Notes: a model not told the origin generated them from the sequence alone. DNA of 64,000 nt from Burkholderia cepacia ATCC 25416 (GCF_001411495.1 NZ_CP012981.1:3727735-3791734); one strand, 5' to 3'; counted from the stretch's first letter, positions 25,711-35,242 are shown. Program-made: numbers and translations.

Positions 25711-27969
25711 TCAGTGCGCGGCGAGCGTCACCGTCGTCGACTGCGCCTGCGGGTCACGCGACGAAGCCGCCGCCGACAGCCCGTAGCTGCCCGCGGCGAT
25801 CCGCCACGCATGCGCATTCGCATCCCACACCGCGAAGCGCTGAGCCGGGACCGCAACGCTGACGGTACGCGCCTCGCCCGGCTGCAGCGCGACCTTGGTC
25901 CAGCCGACGAGGCGCTTCGGCGGTTCGCCGAGCGACGCGGGCAGTGCCGCGTAGATCTGCACCGTCTGCGCGCCGGCCCGCGCGCCGGTGTTCGTCACCG
26001 TCACGCCGACCGTCACGTTGCCTGCCGCATCGGCCCGCGCAGACATCGCCGACAACGCATACGTCGTGTACGACAGCCCGTAGCCGAACGGGAACAGCGG
26101 CTCGATCGCCTTCGCGTCGAACCAGCGATAGCCGTACGCGAGCCCTTCCGTGTAGACGGTCTGCGTGCGCGACGGATCGATCGCCGGCTGCGGCAGGTCG
26201 GCCTCCTGCTTCGGGAACGTCAGCGGCAGCCGGCCCGACGGGTTCGCATCGCCGAACAGCAGATCGGCGATCGCCTGGCCGCCCTGCGCGCCGGGATACC
26301 ACGCTTCGAGCACGCCATGCACGTTCGCGAGCCACGGCATCAGCACGGGGCTGCCGTTCTCGAGCACGACGATCACGCGCTTCGCCTTCGCCGCGACCGC
26401 CGCGATCAGCGCGTTCTGGTCGTATTGCTGGTTGTACGGATCAGCCTTCGCATCGGGCAGCGACAGGCTCGCGAGGTCGAGCCCTTCCGTCTGCCACTGC
26501 GTCGCGAACACGATCGCGACATCGGCCTGCGCGGCCGCGCTCGCCGCGGCATTCGCGTCGGTTCCGTCGAGGTAGCTGACCGCCGCGTTCGGCGCCTTCG
26601 CGCGAATCGCCGCGAGCGGCGCGGACTTGTACCACGTCGCACAGCCGCCGAACAGCGTGTCGGCGGGTTGCTGGCAAGTCATCACCGCATTGCCGTCGAT
26701 CGCCGGCACCGCGCCCGAGCCGCCGCCCGACAGCACGCCCGCGTCCGCATGCCCGCCGATCACGACGACCGACTTCAGCGCGCCGGCCGCCAGCGGCAGC
26801 ACGGGCTGCGCATCGCCGGGCGCGGCCGCGTTCTTCAGCAGCACCGCGGATTGCCGCGCGATCGCGAGCGCATCGGCGTTGCCGGCCGCTTCGTCGATCG
26901 CGCCGCCCGGCTTCGGCGGTGCGTCCATCACGCCGATGCGGATCAGCGTGCGCAGCTTGCGCTGCACCATGTCGTTCAGCCGCGCGGCCGACACGCTGCC
27001 GGCCTGCAGCGCCGCACGCAGCTTCGTGTTGAAGAACGAGCCGAGCGGCGCGTTGTTGTCGTCCGCCGCGCCCGGCTCCTCCTCGTCGAGCCCCGCCTGC
27101 ACGGCCGCGACTGTCGAATGCGTCGCGCCCCAGTCGGACTGCACGACGCCCTTGAAGCCCCATTCGTTCTTCAGCACCGTGGTCAGCAGATACGGGTTCT
27201 CGCACGCGTACACGCCGTTCAGCTTGTTGTACGAGCACATCACGTTGCCCGGCTGGCCATCCTTCACGCCGATCTCGAACGCGAGCAGTTCGGCCTCGCG
27301 CATGGTCCGCTCGTCGACGACCGAATCGATCGTCATCCGGTTGCTTTCCTGGTCGTTGAACGCGAAATGCTTGATCGTCGCGATCACCTTCTGCGCCTGC
27401 GTCGCCTGCGTGCGCGCGGCACTCAGCGTACCCGCGAGCACCGGATCCTCGCCCATGTATTCGAACGTGCGGCCGTTGCGCGGCTCGCGCGCGAGGTTCA
27501 CGCCGCCGCCGAGCCCTTCCGCAAACCCGAGCGCACGCAGTTCGAGCGCGATGCGCGTGCCGTAGGTGCCGGCGAGCGCCGGGTCCCACGTTGCCGCGAG
27601 CGCGACCGGTGCGGGCAGCGCGGTCACGCGCGCGTTCTTCACGTTCACGCCGCCCGCCGAATCGGCGCTGCTGACGGCCGGAATGCCGAGCCGCGGCACG
27701 CCCGGGATGTAGCTCGCGCCATTGAGTGCGTCGGCCGGGAACGGGCCGCCCAGGTCGAGCGCCGGCAGGCCCGTGCCGTGCACGAGCTGCAGTTTCTCGT
27801 CGGTCGTCAGTTGCGCGACGAGCGCGGCCGCGCGCTGGTCGGCCGCGGCATCGGGGTCGGGCGGCGCGGCCGGACCCGCGTGGATGTCGTCGCCGCCGCA
27901 CGACGCGAGCAGCACCGTGAGCGCGCACGCGGACGCAATCGTCGAACACCGGAACAGCGAAGTTTTCAT
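25711..27969 (-). CDS. GH3 family beta-glucosidase lipoprotein
   Basis: 752 residues from ATG at 27969, behind AGGAGG. Lipobox LLASC puts the lipidated Cys near residue 24. GH3 N-terminal TIM-barrel domain (about 55-380) contains KHFAFNDQESNRM and the nucleophile Asp in GVVQSDWGATHST. The second alpha/beta-sandwich domain spans about 410-610 (SGGGSGAVPAID), and a fibronectin-III-like domain lies at about 660-752. It should hydrolyse beta-linked glucosides at the outer membrane or periplasm. Divergent from an AraC regulator 149 bp away, with repeated TTGACCGG sites between them, so inducible expression by its sugar is likely. Confidence 0.92.
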   Translation of the reverse strand: MKTSLFRCSTIASACALTVLLASCGGDDIHAGPAAPPDPDAAADQRAAALVAQLTTDEKLQLVHGTGLPALDLGGPFPADALNGASYIPGVPRLGIPAVSSADSAGGVNVKNARVTALPAPVALAATWDPALAGTYGTRIALELRALGFAEGLGGGVNLAREPRNGRTFEYMGEDPVLAGTLSAARTQATQAQKVIATIKHFAFNDQESNRMTIDSVVDERTMREAELLAFEIGVKDGQPGNVMCSYNKLNGVYACENPYLLTTVLKNEWGFKGVVQSDWGATHSTVAAVQAGLDEEEPGAADDNNAPLGSFFNTKLRAALQAGSVSAARLNDMVQRKLRTLIRIGVMDAPPKPGGAIDEAAGNADALAIARQSAVLLKNAAAPGDAQPVLPLAAGALKSVVVIGGHADAGVLSGGGSGAVPAIDGNAVMTCQQPADTLFGGCATWYKSAPLAAIRAKAPNAAVSYLDGTDANAAASAAAQADVAIVFATQWQTEGLDLASLSLPDAKADPYNQQYDQNALIAAVAAKAKRVIVVLENGSPVLMPWLANVHGVLEAWYPGAQGGQAIADLLFGDANPSGRLPLTFPKQEADLPQPAIDPSRTQTVYTEGLAYGYRWFDAKAIEPLFPFGYGLSYTTYALSAMSARADAAGNVTVGVTVTNTGARAGAQTVQIYAALPASLGEPPKRLVGWTKVALQPGEARTVSVAVPAQRFAVWDANAHAWRIAAGSYGLSAAASSRDPQAQSTTVTLAAH

Positions 27970-28029
27970 TGATCCTCCTGAATCGTTCTGTTGTACTTGT
28001 CGCCACACTCCAGCGTCCGAGTCTAAAAA

Positions 28030-28072
28030 TTGACCGGTCACCACGCTTGACCGGCAGGAGCATGCGTTGACC
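28030..28072. promoter_or_regulatory. TTGACCGG direct repeats between GH3 and AraC genes
   Basis: TTGACCGG occurs at 28030-28037 and 28047-28054, and TTGACC again at 28067-28072 (spacings 17 and 20 bp). Direct repeats near two helical turns apart in a divergent promoter are typical AraC-family sites. The TTGACC units could double as -35 elements. Confidence 0.5.
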
Positions 28073-28118
28073 TCTCGCAGCGGGGACAAACCCGAACGGC
28101 ATGACGAAGGGGACAGAC

Positions 28119-29153
28119 ATGGAGTTGCAACAGAAATCGGTATCCGTGCGGATCTACCGCTGGCTGTGCGAAGACGCGCGCGCGAACGGCATCGATCTCG
28201 CACCGCTTTACGACACGCTCGGCATCGGTCCGGCCGAGCTTGCCGACGACACGCGCCGCATCGCGGGCGACCGGCACGTCGCCGCGATGCGGCTCACGAG
28301 CGCATGGCCGCTGTCGTGGCATTGCCCGCCGCCGCAGGTCGTGCCGTGGCTCGCGCCGTTCCCGGAACTCGCGGGCGTCACGTGCAACGCGGCGACACTG
28401 CGCGACGCGCTGCACGGCTACCTGCACTATCGCGAGCTGATCGGCAACGTCGACTGGGTCTTCGCGCACGAGAACGGCGACGCGATCGCGCTCGAATACG
28501 TGAACGAAGGCGACGGCCGGCACGCGGGCAGCGCGTTCGCGAACCTCGCGATCCTCGCCGCGCTCGCCCGCCTGTACGATCCGCACGTGTGCGTCGACGA
28601 CGCCGCCTTCGCCGGCCGCGCATTCGCACCCGCCGCCGCGCTGCGCGACATGCTCGGCGCACCGATGTCGTTCGATGCCGCGCACAACCGCATCGTGCTG
28701 CGCTCCGCGCACTTCGACACGCCGTTCGAACGCTACAACGCGCCGCTCGCCGGCATTCAGCGTCACGCGGCCGACGCCGCGCGCGAGCGTGTACGCGTGC
28801 GCTCGACGTTCGGCTCGTCGGTCGAGCAATGCGTGCGCGACTGGCTGCGTACCGCCGACGAAGCCGATGTACCGACCGACACGCTGATGCAGCACGTGTG
28901 CACGCGCTTCGCGATGTCGCGCTGGACGCTGCGCCGGCGGCTGCATCGCGAGGCGGTCGGCTTTCATGCGCTCGTCGCGCAGGCGCGGCTCGGCGAGGCG
29001 CGCGACCTGCTGCTGAATACGCAACTGCCGATCGGCGAGATCGGCGTGCGCGTCGGCTTCCGTTCGACGAGCGCGTTCACGCGCTTCTTCACGCGCGAAC
29101 TCGGCGCGGCGCCGAGCCGTTTTCGCGACAGGCACGGCGATCGATGGCGTTGA
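28119..29153 (+). CDS. AraC family transcriptional regulator
   Basis: 344 residues from ATG at 28119, six bases after AAGGGG; an ATG at 28101 is an alternative. Residues 1-190 form an Arabinose_bd-type sensor (VSVRIYRWLCEDARANGIDL, PELAGVTCNAATLRDAL). The C-terminal 100 residues hold the two AraC HTH motifs: MSRWTLRRRLHREAVGFHALVAQARL and IGEIGVRVGFRSTSAFTRFFTRELGAAPSRFR. It probably controls the divergent beta-glucosidase gene, and itself, through the TTGACCGG repeats. Effector unknown. Confidence 0.9.
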   Translation: MELQQKSVSVRIYRWLCEDARANGIDLAPLYDTLGIGPAELADDTRRIAGDRHVAAMRLTSAWPLSWHCPPPQVVPWLAPFPELAGVTCNAATLRDALHGYLHYRELIGNVDWVFAHENGDAIALEYVNEGDGRHAGSAFANLAILAALARLYDPHVCVDDAAFAGRAFAPAAALRDMLGAPMSFDAAHNRIVLRSAHFDTPFERYNAPLAGIQRHAADAARERVRVRSTFGSSVEQCVRDWLRTADEADVPTDTLMQHVCTRFAMSRWTLRRRLHREAVGFHALVAQARLGEARDLLLNTQLPIGEIGVRVGFRSTSAFTRFFTRELGAAPSRFRDRHGDRWR

Positions 29154-29202
29154 CGCGCGCCTTTTCTGAGACACTGGCGGCTTCGCATCCCGCCGCCCTG
29201 CC

Positions 29203-30066
29203 ATGTCCTGGTTTCTGTACCTGATCGAATGCGCCGACGACAGCGTCTACACGGGCATCACGACCGATGTCGCCGCGCGCTTCGACGAGCACGCGTCCGG
29301 CAAGGGCGCGCGCTATACGCGCTCGCGCAAGCCGCGCGCGGTGCTCGCGTCGTTCCCGCTGCCCGACCGGTCGATCGCATCGCGTGCCGAGTACTGGGTG
29401 AAGCGGCTCACGGCCGCGCAGAAACGCGAACTGGCGGCCGGGATCCGGACGCTCGAGTCGGTGTTGCCGGCCGGGATGCCGATCGACGGGAACGTCGATG
29501 CGGCCGGGTTGAAGGCAGGGTTGAAGGCCGGTAAGCGCGGGCGGAAGAAGGCGAAGGCGCAGTCTGTCGACATCGCGACGCAGGCCGCTGAAACGGACAA
29601 GCCCGTCAAGAAAGCCGCGAAGGCCGGGAATGACGGGAAAGCGTCCGTGCCCGCAAAAACCGTGAAGCGCGGACAGGCCGCGCAGGCGCCCAAGAAGACC
29701 AAGGCCACGCCTGCCACGAAGCGTGTGAAGACCGACGACGCGGCCGAAGTGAAAAAGGGATCGTCTCGCGGCAAGGCGGCCACGAAGGCCGCACCGAAGC
29801 AGAAAGCGCCGGCAGCCGGCGGCAAGTCCGTCGCCAAACCACGCACCGACGTTGCTGCCGCGCCGGCGCGCAGCCGTGCATCGGCAACAAAGACCACCAC
29901 CGACACGGTCGAAACCCCGGCGAATCCGGTCACCGCCACCGGCCGCGCCACGCGCGCGAATCGTGCGAGAAGCGCATCGAACGCCACCGCCCTGCCTGCG
30001 CCGGCCCCCGCGCGCCCCCGAAAGAAGGCCACCCCGCGCACAAAACAAAACCGCGCGGCCTCCTGA
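29203..30066 (+). CDS. GIY-YIG endonuclease domain fused to histone H1-like Lys/Ala/Pro-rich tail
   Basis: 287 residues. Residues 1-85 are a complete GIY-YIG domain of the YhbQ/UPF0213 type: FLYLIECADDSVYTGIT, Arg in AARFDEH, YTRSRKP, and catalytic Glu in RAEYWVKRL. Stand-alone members are about 90-100 residues. Here the frame continues for about 190 residues of Lys, Ala, Thr, Pro and Arg with repeated AKKA/TKAA/KTVK pieces, like bacterial histone H1-like (AlgP/HctB-type) tails. Such tails bind DNA nonspecifically. The gene ends in a hairpin and is convergent with ppa. The nuclease role is by family; the tail function is inference. Confidence 0.88.
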   Translation: MSWFLYLIECADDSVYTGITTDVAARFDEHASGKGARYTRSRKPRAVLASFPLPDRSIASRAEYWVKRLTAAQKRELAAGIRTLESVLPAGMPIDGNVDAAGLKAGLKAGKRGRKKAKAQSVDIATQAAETDKPVKKAAKAGNDGKASVPAKTVKRGQAAQAPKKTKATPATKRVKTDDAAEVKKGSSRGKAATKAAPKQKAPAAGGKSVAKPRTDVAAAPARSRASATKTTTDTVETPANPVTATGRATRANRARSASNATALPAPAPARPRKKATPRTKQNRAAS

Positions 30067-30083
30067 CGAGACACGCGCGGTTT
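30048..30083. terminator. hairpin at end of GIY-YIG gene
   Basis: AAACCGCGCG (30048-30057) and CGCGCGGTTT (30074-30083) flank the stop codon; the loop is 16 nt. Plausible bidirectional terminator with the convergent ppa gene. Confidence 0.6.
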
Positions 30084-30122
30084 GCGTTCCGAACGAACCG
30101 GCCGCGAGGCCGGCCAGCCGGC

Positions 30123-30650
30123 TTACTTCTTGTAGTTCGCTGCGCCGTCGGCGATTTCCTTGTGCGCGGCTTCGATGCCGGCCCAGCCTTCGACCTTCAC
30201 CCACTTGCCCTTCTCGAGCGCCTTGTATTGCTCGAAGAAGTGCTTGATCTGGTCCTTCAGGTACTCGGGCACGTCGTCGATCGACTTCAGGTTGGCCGTC
30301 ATCGGGCAGACCTTGTCGTGCGGCACCGCGACCAGCTTCGCGTCGACGCCCGACTCGTCGGTCATCTGCAGCATGCCGAGCACGCGCGAACGCACGATCG
30401 AGCCGGCCAGCAGCGGGAACGGCGTGATCACCAGCACGTCGACCGGATCGCCGTCGCCCGACAGCGTCTGCGGGATGTAGCCGTAGTTCACCGGATAGCG
30501 CATGCCCGTGCCGATGAAACGGTCGACGACGAGGAGGCCCAGTTCCTTGTCCGCCTCGTACTTCACCGGGTCGCTTTGCGCGGGAATCTCGATGATCACG
30601 TTGAAATCTTGCGGCAGGTCCTTGCCGGCCGGAACATGGTTGAAGCTCAT
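30123..30650 (-). CDS. ppa: inorganic pyrophosphatase
   Basis: 175 residues from ATG at 30650, the usual family I length. [23 protein letters not shown] start, active-site signature DGDPVDVLV with the three metal-binding Asp residues, [11 protein letters not shown] and [18 protein letters not shown]. It hydrolyses pyrophosphate from biosynthetic reactions in the cytoplasm. The longer upstream frame is not supported. Confidence 0.97.
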   Translation of the reverse strand: MSFNHVPAGKDLPQDFNVIIEIPAQSDPVKYEADKELGLLVVDRFIGTGMRYPVNYGYIPQTLSGDGDPVDVLVITPFPLLAGSIVRSRVLGMLQMTDESGVDAKLVAVPHDKVCPMTANLKSIDDVPEYLKDQIKHFFEQYKALEKGKWVKVEGWAGIEAAHKEIADGAANYKK

Positions 30651-30883
30651 GAGCACTCTCTGTAGGTCGATGGGAATTCGGGACAGGGCGCCGCGGCCGA
30701 TGCATCGCCGCAGGCGTCCCCCAACGGAATGCGCCATTATAGCCAATCGACCGGTGGCGTCCGGATGACGATCGGCGCGATAATCGTTCCCGATGTCCGG
30801 CCGTCGTACCACCGGCCGCGTTGCATGGAATCGGCGTCGGCGCCGGAGCGCCGTCGGCGGTCGACGCGAAGACAGGAGCACGC

Positions 30884-32323
30884 ATGGAAGAGGCGAAGCA
30901 CTTCATCGCAGGCGAATGGACGTTGCCTGCGCAACTGGAAACCATCGCGGTCGTCGATCCGTCCGACGGCCAGCCGTTCGCAGCCATTGCCCGCGGCACG
31001 GCGCCCGACATCGAGCGTGCGGTCGCCGCGGCCCGCGACGCGTTCGCGGGCCCATGGGGCGCCAAAAGCGCCGCCGAGCGCGGCCGCGTGCTGATGCGGC
31101 TGTCGGCGCGCGTGGCCGATTCCCTCGAGGAACTCGCCACGATCGAGGCACGCGACACCGGCAAGCCGCTCAAGCAGGCACGCGCGGATGCCGCCGCGCT
31201 CGCGCGCTACTTCGAGTTCTACGCAGGCGCGGCCGACAAGCTGCACGGCGAAACCCTTCCCTACCAAGCCGGCTACACCGTGCTGACGGTGCGCGAGCCG
31301 CACGGCGTCACGGGCCACATCGTGCCGTGGAACTACCCGATGCAGATTTTCGGGCGCAGCGTCGGCGCCGCGCTCGCGGCCGGCAATGCATGCGTCGTCA
31401 AGCCGGCCGAGGATGCGTGCCTGTCGTTGCTGCGCGTCGCCGAGCTGGCTGCCGAGGCCGGGCTGCCGGCCGGCGCGCTCAACATCGTCACCGGCTACGG
31501 CCATGAGGCCGGCGCCGCGCTCGCGCGCCATCCCGGCATCGACCATATCTCGTTCACGGGCTCCCCGGCCACCGGCAAGCTGGTCACGCAGATGGCGGCC
31601 GAGAACCACGTACCCGTCACGCTCGAACTCGGCGGCAAGTCGCCGCAGATCGTGTTCGCCGATGCCGACCTCGAGGCGGCGCTGCCCGTGCTCGTGTCGG
31701 CGATCGTGCAGAACGGCGGGCAGACCTGCTCGGCCGGCAGCCGCGTGCTGATCGAGCGCGCGGTGTACGAGCCGCTCGTCGAGCGGCTCGCCACCGCGTT
31801 CAACGGGCTGCGCGTCGGCCCGAGCCGCGCCGACCTCGACTGCGGCCCGCTGATCAACGCGAAGCAGCAGCAGCGCGTGTGGGATTTCCTGTCCGACGCG
31901 CAGCACGACGGCATTCCGATGGCCGCGCATGGGCAGGTCGTCGCCGAGGCGCCCGAAAGCGGCTTCTACCAGGCACCCGCGCTGTTGCGCGACGTGCCGC
32001 CGTCGCACCGGCTCGCGCAGGAGGAAGTGTTCGGCCCCGTGCTCGCCGCGATGCGTTTCGTCGACGAAGACGAAGCCGTCGCGCTGGCGAACGGCACGCC
32101 GTACGGCCTCGTCGCGGGCATCTGGACGCGCGACGGCGCACGCCAGATGCGTATCGCGCGGCGCCTGCGGGCCGGCCAGGTGTTCATCAACAACTATGGC
32201 GCGGGCGGCGGCGTCGAGCTGCCGTTCGGCGGTGTCGGCCATTCGGGGCATGGCCGCGAGAAAGGCTTCGAGGCACTGTACGGCTTCACCGCGCTGAAAA
32301 CGATCGCGATCCGGCACGGCTGA
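30884..32323 (+). CDS. NAD(P)-dependent aldehyde dehydrogenase
   Basis: 479 residues from ATG at 30884, with ACAGGAG upstream. ALDH landmarks: [31 protein letters not shown], cofactor loop FTGSPATGK, general base Glu in [11 protein letters not shown], catalytic Cys in [11 protein letters not shown], and [13 protein letters not shown]. Closest in style to betaine/aminobutyraldehyde-type enzymes, but the substrate is not readable. It begins a co-directional set with an SDR gene (91 bp on) and an MFS transporter, a typical small catabolic operon that imports a compound and oxidises an alcohol, then an aldehyde. Confidence 0.93.
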   Translation: MEEAKHFIAGEWTLPAQLETIAVVDPSDGQPFAAIARGTAPDIERAVAAARDAFAGPWGAKSAAERGRVLMRLSARVADSLEELATIEARDTGKPLKQARADAAALARYFEFYAGAADKLHGETLPYQAGYTVLTVREPHGVTGHIVPWNYPMQIFGRSVGAALAAGNACVVKPAEDACLSLLRVAELAAEAGLPAGALNIVTGYGHEAGAALARHPGIDHISFTGSPATGKLVTQMAAENHVPVTLELGGKSPQIVFADADLEAALPVLVSAIVQNGGQTCSAGSRVLIERAVYEPLVERLATAFNGLRVGPSRADLDCGPLINAKQQQRVWDFLSDAQHDGIPMAAHGQVVAEAPESGFYQAPALLRDVPPSHRLAQEEVFGPVLAAMRFVDEDEAVALANGTPYGLVAGIWTRDGARQMRIARRLRAGQVFINNYGAGGGVELPFGGVGHSGHGREKGFEALYGFTALKTIAIRHG

Positions 32324-32414
32324 ACACGCGGCAAGCAGGACGCGGCATGCGGCCGGCAGCGCGCGGCCGCATGCCGAAGCACGACGACACTAAATCCAGC
32401 ATAGGAGACACACC

Positions 32415-33173
32415 ATGCGGTTGAGCGGCAAGACGGCCATCGTCACGGGCGGCGGCTCGGGATTCGGCGAAGGCATCGCGAAGACGTATGCGCGCGAAGG
32501 CGCGAACGTCGTCGTCAACGACCTGAACGGAGCAGCGGCCGAGCGTGTCGCGAGCGAGATCGCGCTCGCGGGCGGCAAGGCAATCGCGGTGGCCGGCGAC
32601 GTGTCGCGGCAGGACGACTGGCACGCGCTGCTGCAGGCGACGCTCGACGATTTCCACGCGGTGCAGATCGTCGTGAACAACGCGGGCACCACGCACCGCA
32701 ACAAGCCGGTGCTCGACGTGTCGGAAGCCGAATTCGACCGCGTGTACGCGGTCAACATGAAAAGCCTGTTCTGGTGCGTGCAGACGTTCGTTCCGTACTT
32801 CCGCGAGCGGGGCGGCGGCGTGTTCGTGAACGTCGCGTCGACGGCCGGCGTGCGGCCGCGGCCGGGCCTCGTCTGGTACAACAGCACGAAGGGCGCGATG
32901 ATCACCGCGAGCAAGTCGCTCGCGGCCGAACTCGGCGCCGACCGCATCCGCGTGAACTGCATCAACCCCGTGCTCGGCGAAACCGCGTTGATGACGGAGT
33001 TCATGGGCTGCGAGGATACCCCCGAGAACCGCAGCCGCTTCCTCGCGACGATCCCGCTCGGCCGCTTCTCGACGCCGCAGGACATCGCGAACGCGGCGCT
33101 GTACCTGGCATCCGACGAGGCCGAGTTCATCACGGGCGTCTGTCTCGAAGTCGACGGCGGGCGCTGCATCTAG
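32415..33173 (+). CDS. short-chain dehydrogenase/reductase (FabG-like)
   Basis: 252 residues with AGGAG before the ATG. Classical SDR: cofactor motif TGGGSGFGEG (TGxxxGxG), NNAG, catalytic Ser in NVASTAG, and YNSTK providing Tyr and Lys. The Asp in VVNDLNG after strand 2 favours NAD(H). C-terminal ITGVCLEVDGGRCI is typical. Probably oxidises the alcohol form of the compound handled by the upstream aldehyde dehydrogenase and carried by the downstream MFS protein. Confidence 0.92.
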   Translation: MRLSGKTAIVTGGGSGFGEGIAKTYAREGANVVVNDLNGAAAERVASEIALAGGKAIAVAGDVSRQDDWHALLQATLDDFHAVQIVVNNAGTTHRNKPVLDVSEAEFDRVYAVNMKSLFWCVQTFVPYFRERGGGVFVNVASTAGVRPRPGLVWYNSTKGAMITASKSLAAELGADRIRVNCINPVLGETALMTEFMGCEDTPENRSRFLATIPLGRFSTPQDIANAALYLASDEAEFITGVCLEVDGGRCI

Positions 33174-33298
33174 CCGTATCCCCCTTGCCGCGGCGTGCCG
33201 CGGCCGGCAACCGCCGCGGCACACGCGCATGGCTTCGCACGACTCCGGACCAGGCACCGATACGCCTTCTCCGGCCAATTACAAGGACAGGAGACAAC

Positions 33299-34603
33299 AT
33301 GGCAACATCGACGCAATCGCTGCCGGGCTCGTCCGGCGCATTCGAGGAAGCAACCTATCGCAAGGTGTCGTGGCGGCTCGTGCCGCTCCTGCTGCTGTGC
33401 TACGTGGTCGCGTATCTCGACCGCGTGAACGTCGGCTTCGCGAAGCTGCAGATGGCGAGCGACCTGAATCTCAGCGACACCGTCTACGGGCTCGGCGCCG
33501 GGATCTTCTTCTTCGGCTATTTCCTCTTCGAAGTGCCGAGCAACATCATCCTGCACAAGGTCGGCGCGCGCGTGTGGATCGCCCGCATCATGGCGACGTG
33601 GGGCGTGATCTCGATCCTGACGATGTTCGTCACGACGCCCGCGATGTTCTACGTGATGCGCTTCCTGCTCGGCGTCGCCGAGGCAGGCTTCTTCCCCGGC
33701 GTGATCCTCTACCTCACCTACTGGTATCCCGCGCACCGGCGCGGCCGGATGACGACGTTCTTCATGACGGCGGTCGCGTTGTCTGGCGTGATCGGCGGGC
33801 CGATCTCGGGCTTCATCCTGAAGGCATTCGACGGCGTGAGCGGCTGGCACGGCTGGCAATGGCTGTTCCTGCTCGAAGGCATCCCGTCGGTGCTCGCCGG
33901 CGTGCTCGTGTTCTTCTCGCTCGACGAGCGGATCTCGAAGGCGAAGTGGCTGACCGACGAGGAAAAGGCGCTGCTCACCCGCAACGTCGACGCGGAGGAA
34001 GCGACCAAGGAAGACCTGCCGCTCGGCACCGTGATGTCGAGCCCGCGCGTGTGGCTGATGGCGCTGATCTATTTCTCGTTCGTGATGGGGCTCTACGGCG
34101 TCGGCTTCTGGCTGCCGACGATCATCAAGGCCACCGGCGTGACCGACACGTTCATGATCGGCCTGCTGTCGGCGATTCCGTATGCAGCCGCGGTGGTCGC
34201 GATGATCCTGATCGCGCGCAGCGCGGACCGGCACCGCGAACGCCGCTGGCACGTCGCGATTCCGGCCGCGATCGGCGCGCTCGGGCTCGTGCTGTCGGTG
34301 GTCTGGGCGCACCAGACCGCGCTCGCGATGCTCGGCCTCACGCTCGCGACGATCGGCATCCTGACCACGCTGCCGCTGTTCTGGAGCCTGCCGACCGCGT
34401 TCCTCGGCGGCACGGCGGCCGCGGCCGGCATCGCGATGATCAACTCGATCGGCAACCTCGCCGGCTTCCTGAGCCCGTACCTGATGGGCTGGCTCAAGCA
34501 GGCGACGGGCGCCAACGATTCGGGCATGTACATGCTCGCCGGGTTCCTCGTGCTCGGCGGGCTGCTCGCGCTGTCGGTGCCGAAGCGGCTGGTCGACAAA
34601 TGA
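33299..34603 (+). CDS. MFS transporter, anion:cation symporter (ACS) family
   Basis: 434 residues from ATG at 33299, with ACAGGAGAC upstream. Twelve transmembrane segments. Family markers: RLVPLLLLCYVVAYLDRVNVGFAKLQM in TM1, FFGYFLFEVPSNIILHKVGARVWIARIM, and RFLLGVAEAGFFPGVILYLTYWYP. ACS members carry organic acids such as tartrate, phthalate or sugar acids by H+ symport. Third gene of the aldehyde dehydrogenase/SDR set, so it probably imports their substrate; an organic or sugar acid alcohol would fit. A strong terminator follows. Confidence 0.92.
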   Translation: MATSTQSLPGSSGAFEEATYRKVSWRLVPLLLLCYVVAYLDRVNVGFAKLQMASDLNLSDTVYGLGAGIFFFGYFLFEVPSNIILHKVGARVWIARIMATWGVISILTMFVTTPAMFYVMRFLLGVAEAGFFPGVILYLTYWYPAHRRGRMTTFFMTAVALSGVIGGPISGFILKAFDGVSGWHGWQWLFLLEGIPSVLAGVLVFFSLDERISKAKWLTDEEKALLTRNVDAEEATKEDLPLGTVMSSPRVWLMALIYFSFVMGLYGVGFWLPTIIKATGVTDTFMIGLLSAIPYAAAVVAMILIARSADRHRERRWHVAIPAAIGALGLVLSVVWAHQTALAMLGLTLATIGILTTLPLFWSLPTAFLGGTAAAAGIAMINSIGNLAGFLSPYLMGWLKQATGANDSGMYMLAGFLVLGGLLALSVPKRLVDK

Positions 34604-34652
34604 CGCGGGGCGCATCGGCGCCCCCCTGCCGGCGGACGATCCGCCCCGGAAA

Positions 34653-34694
34653 CGCCCCGCTGGCCGGAACCCTCCGGCCAGCGGGGCGTTTCTG
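34653..34694 (+). terminator. terminator after MFS gene
   Basis: CGCCCCGCTGGCCGG (34653-34667) pairs with CCGGCCAGCGGGGCG (34674-34688), a 15-bp stem with a 6-nt loop, followed by TTTCT. Confidence 0.88.
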
Positions 34695-34776
34695 CTTCCA
34701 CATGCGTGCCGACCGGACGATGCCGGCTCGGCATCCCGCCAGTGCTGATGCCATAATATCCACAATACACCCTAAA

Positions 34777-34805
34777 GATCCCAATTTCATGGAACAATAG
34801 GGATC
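34777..34805. promoter_or_regulatory. inverted repeat in AT-rich promoter of HTH gene
   Basis: GATCCC (34777-34782) and GGGATC (34800-34805) flank 17 bp in an AT-rich stretch (about 34750-34812, with CATAATATCCACAATACAC and CATATTG), unusual against the GC-rich surroundings. It lies 24 bp from the HTH start codon. Possible operator for autoregulation. Confidence 0.4.
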
Positions 34806-34828
34806 ATATTGAGCATCACGAGCCGATC

Positions 34829-35242
34829 ATGTTCCATACCGTCGACGAATCCGCCGCCCGCCTGCGCCTCCACCCGAAGACCGTCCTGCGCTTCATCCGC
34901 GAGGGCAAGCTGCGTGCGACGCGGGTCGGCCGCGCCTACCGCATCCTCGACACCGACCTCGCCGCGTTCGCGCAAACCGAGCCGCCCGCGCCCGTGCCGC
35001 GTGCGGTGCGCGTCACCAGCATCGTCGACATTCCGGACGCGTCGCAGTCGCTGCACCAGTACCTGTCGCGATCGCTGCATGCGATGGCGTCCGGTCGCAC
35101 GTCGTACGTCGACCCCGTGCGGATCGACGTCACGTTCGATCCCGCCGCGAGCCAGGTCAAGATCATCGTCGCCGCGACGCCGGCCGACACGGCCGTGCTG
35201 ATGTCGTCGCTCGAGGCGCTGCTGCAGCAAAGCGGGACATGA
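34829..35242 (+). CDS. HTH (excisionase/MerR-like) DNA-binding protein
   Basis: 137 residues. Residues 1-50 are an HTH_17 winged helix: FHTVDESAARLRLHPKTVLRFIREGKLRATRVGRAYRI, as in excisionase-family regulators. The remaining 85 residues (about 55-137) form a beta-rich domain I do not recognise (RVTSIVDIPDAS, VRIDVTFDPAASQVKIIVAATP). No phage genes are nearby, so excisionase function is unlikely; a transcription regulator is preferred. Its stop overlaps the next ATG by 4 nt (ATGA), so it is translationally coupled to the hydrolase-DUF4180 gene. Confidence 0.85.
   Translation: MFHTVDESAARLRLHPKTVLRFIREGKLRATRVGRAYRILDTDLAAFAQTEPPAPVPRAVRVTSIVDIPDASQSLHQYLSRSLHAMASGRTSYVDPVRIDVTFDPAASQVKIIVAATPADTAVLMSSLEALLQQSGT

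Noticed and set aside
29203..30066. Frameshift causing the Lys-rich tail of the GIY-YIG protein
   Set aside because: The tail is in the same frame as the nuclease domain, has consistent Lys/Ala/Thr histone-like composition and ends at a hairpin, so it looks genuine.
34829..35242. Phage excisionase or integrative element
   Set aside because: The HTH resembles excisionases, but no integrase, att repeats or other phage genes are near; a regulator is more likely.
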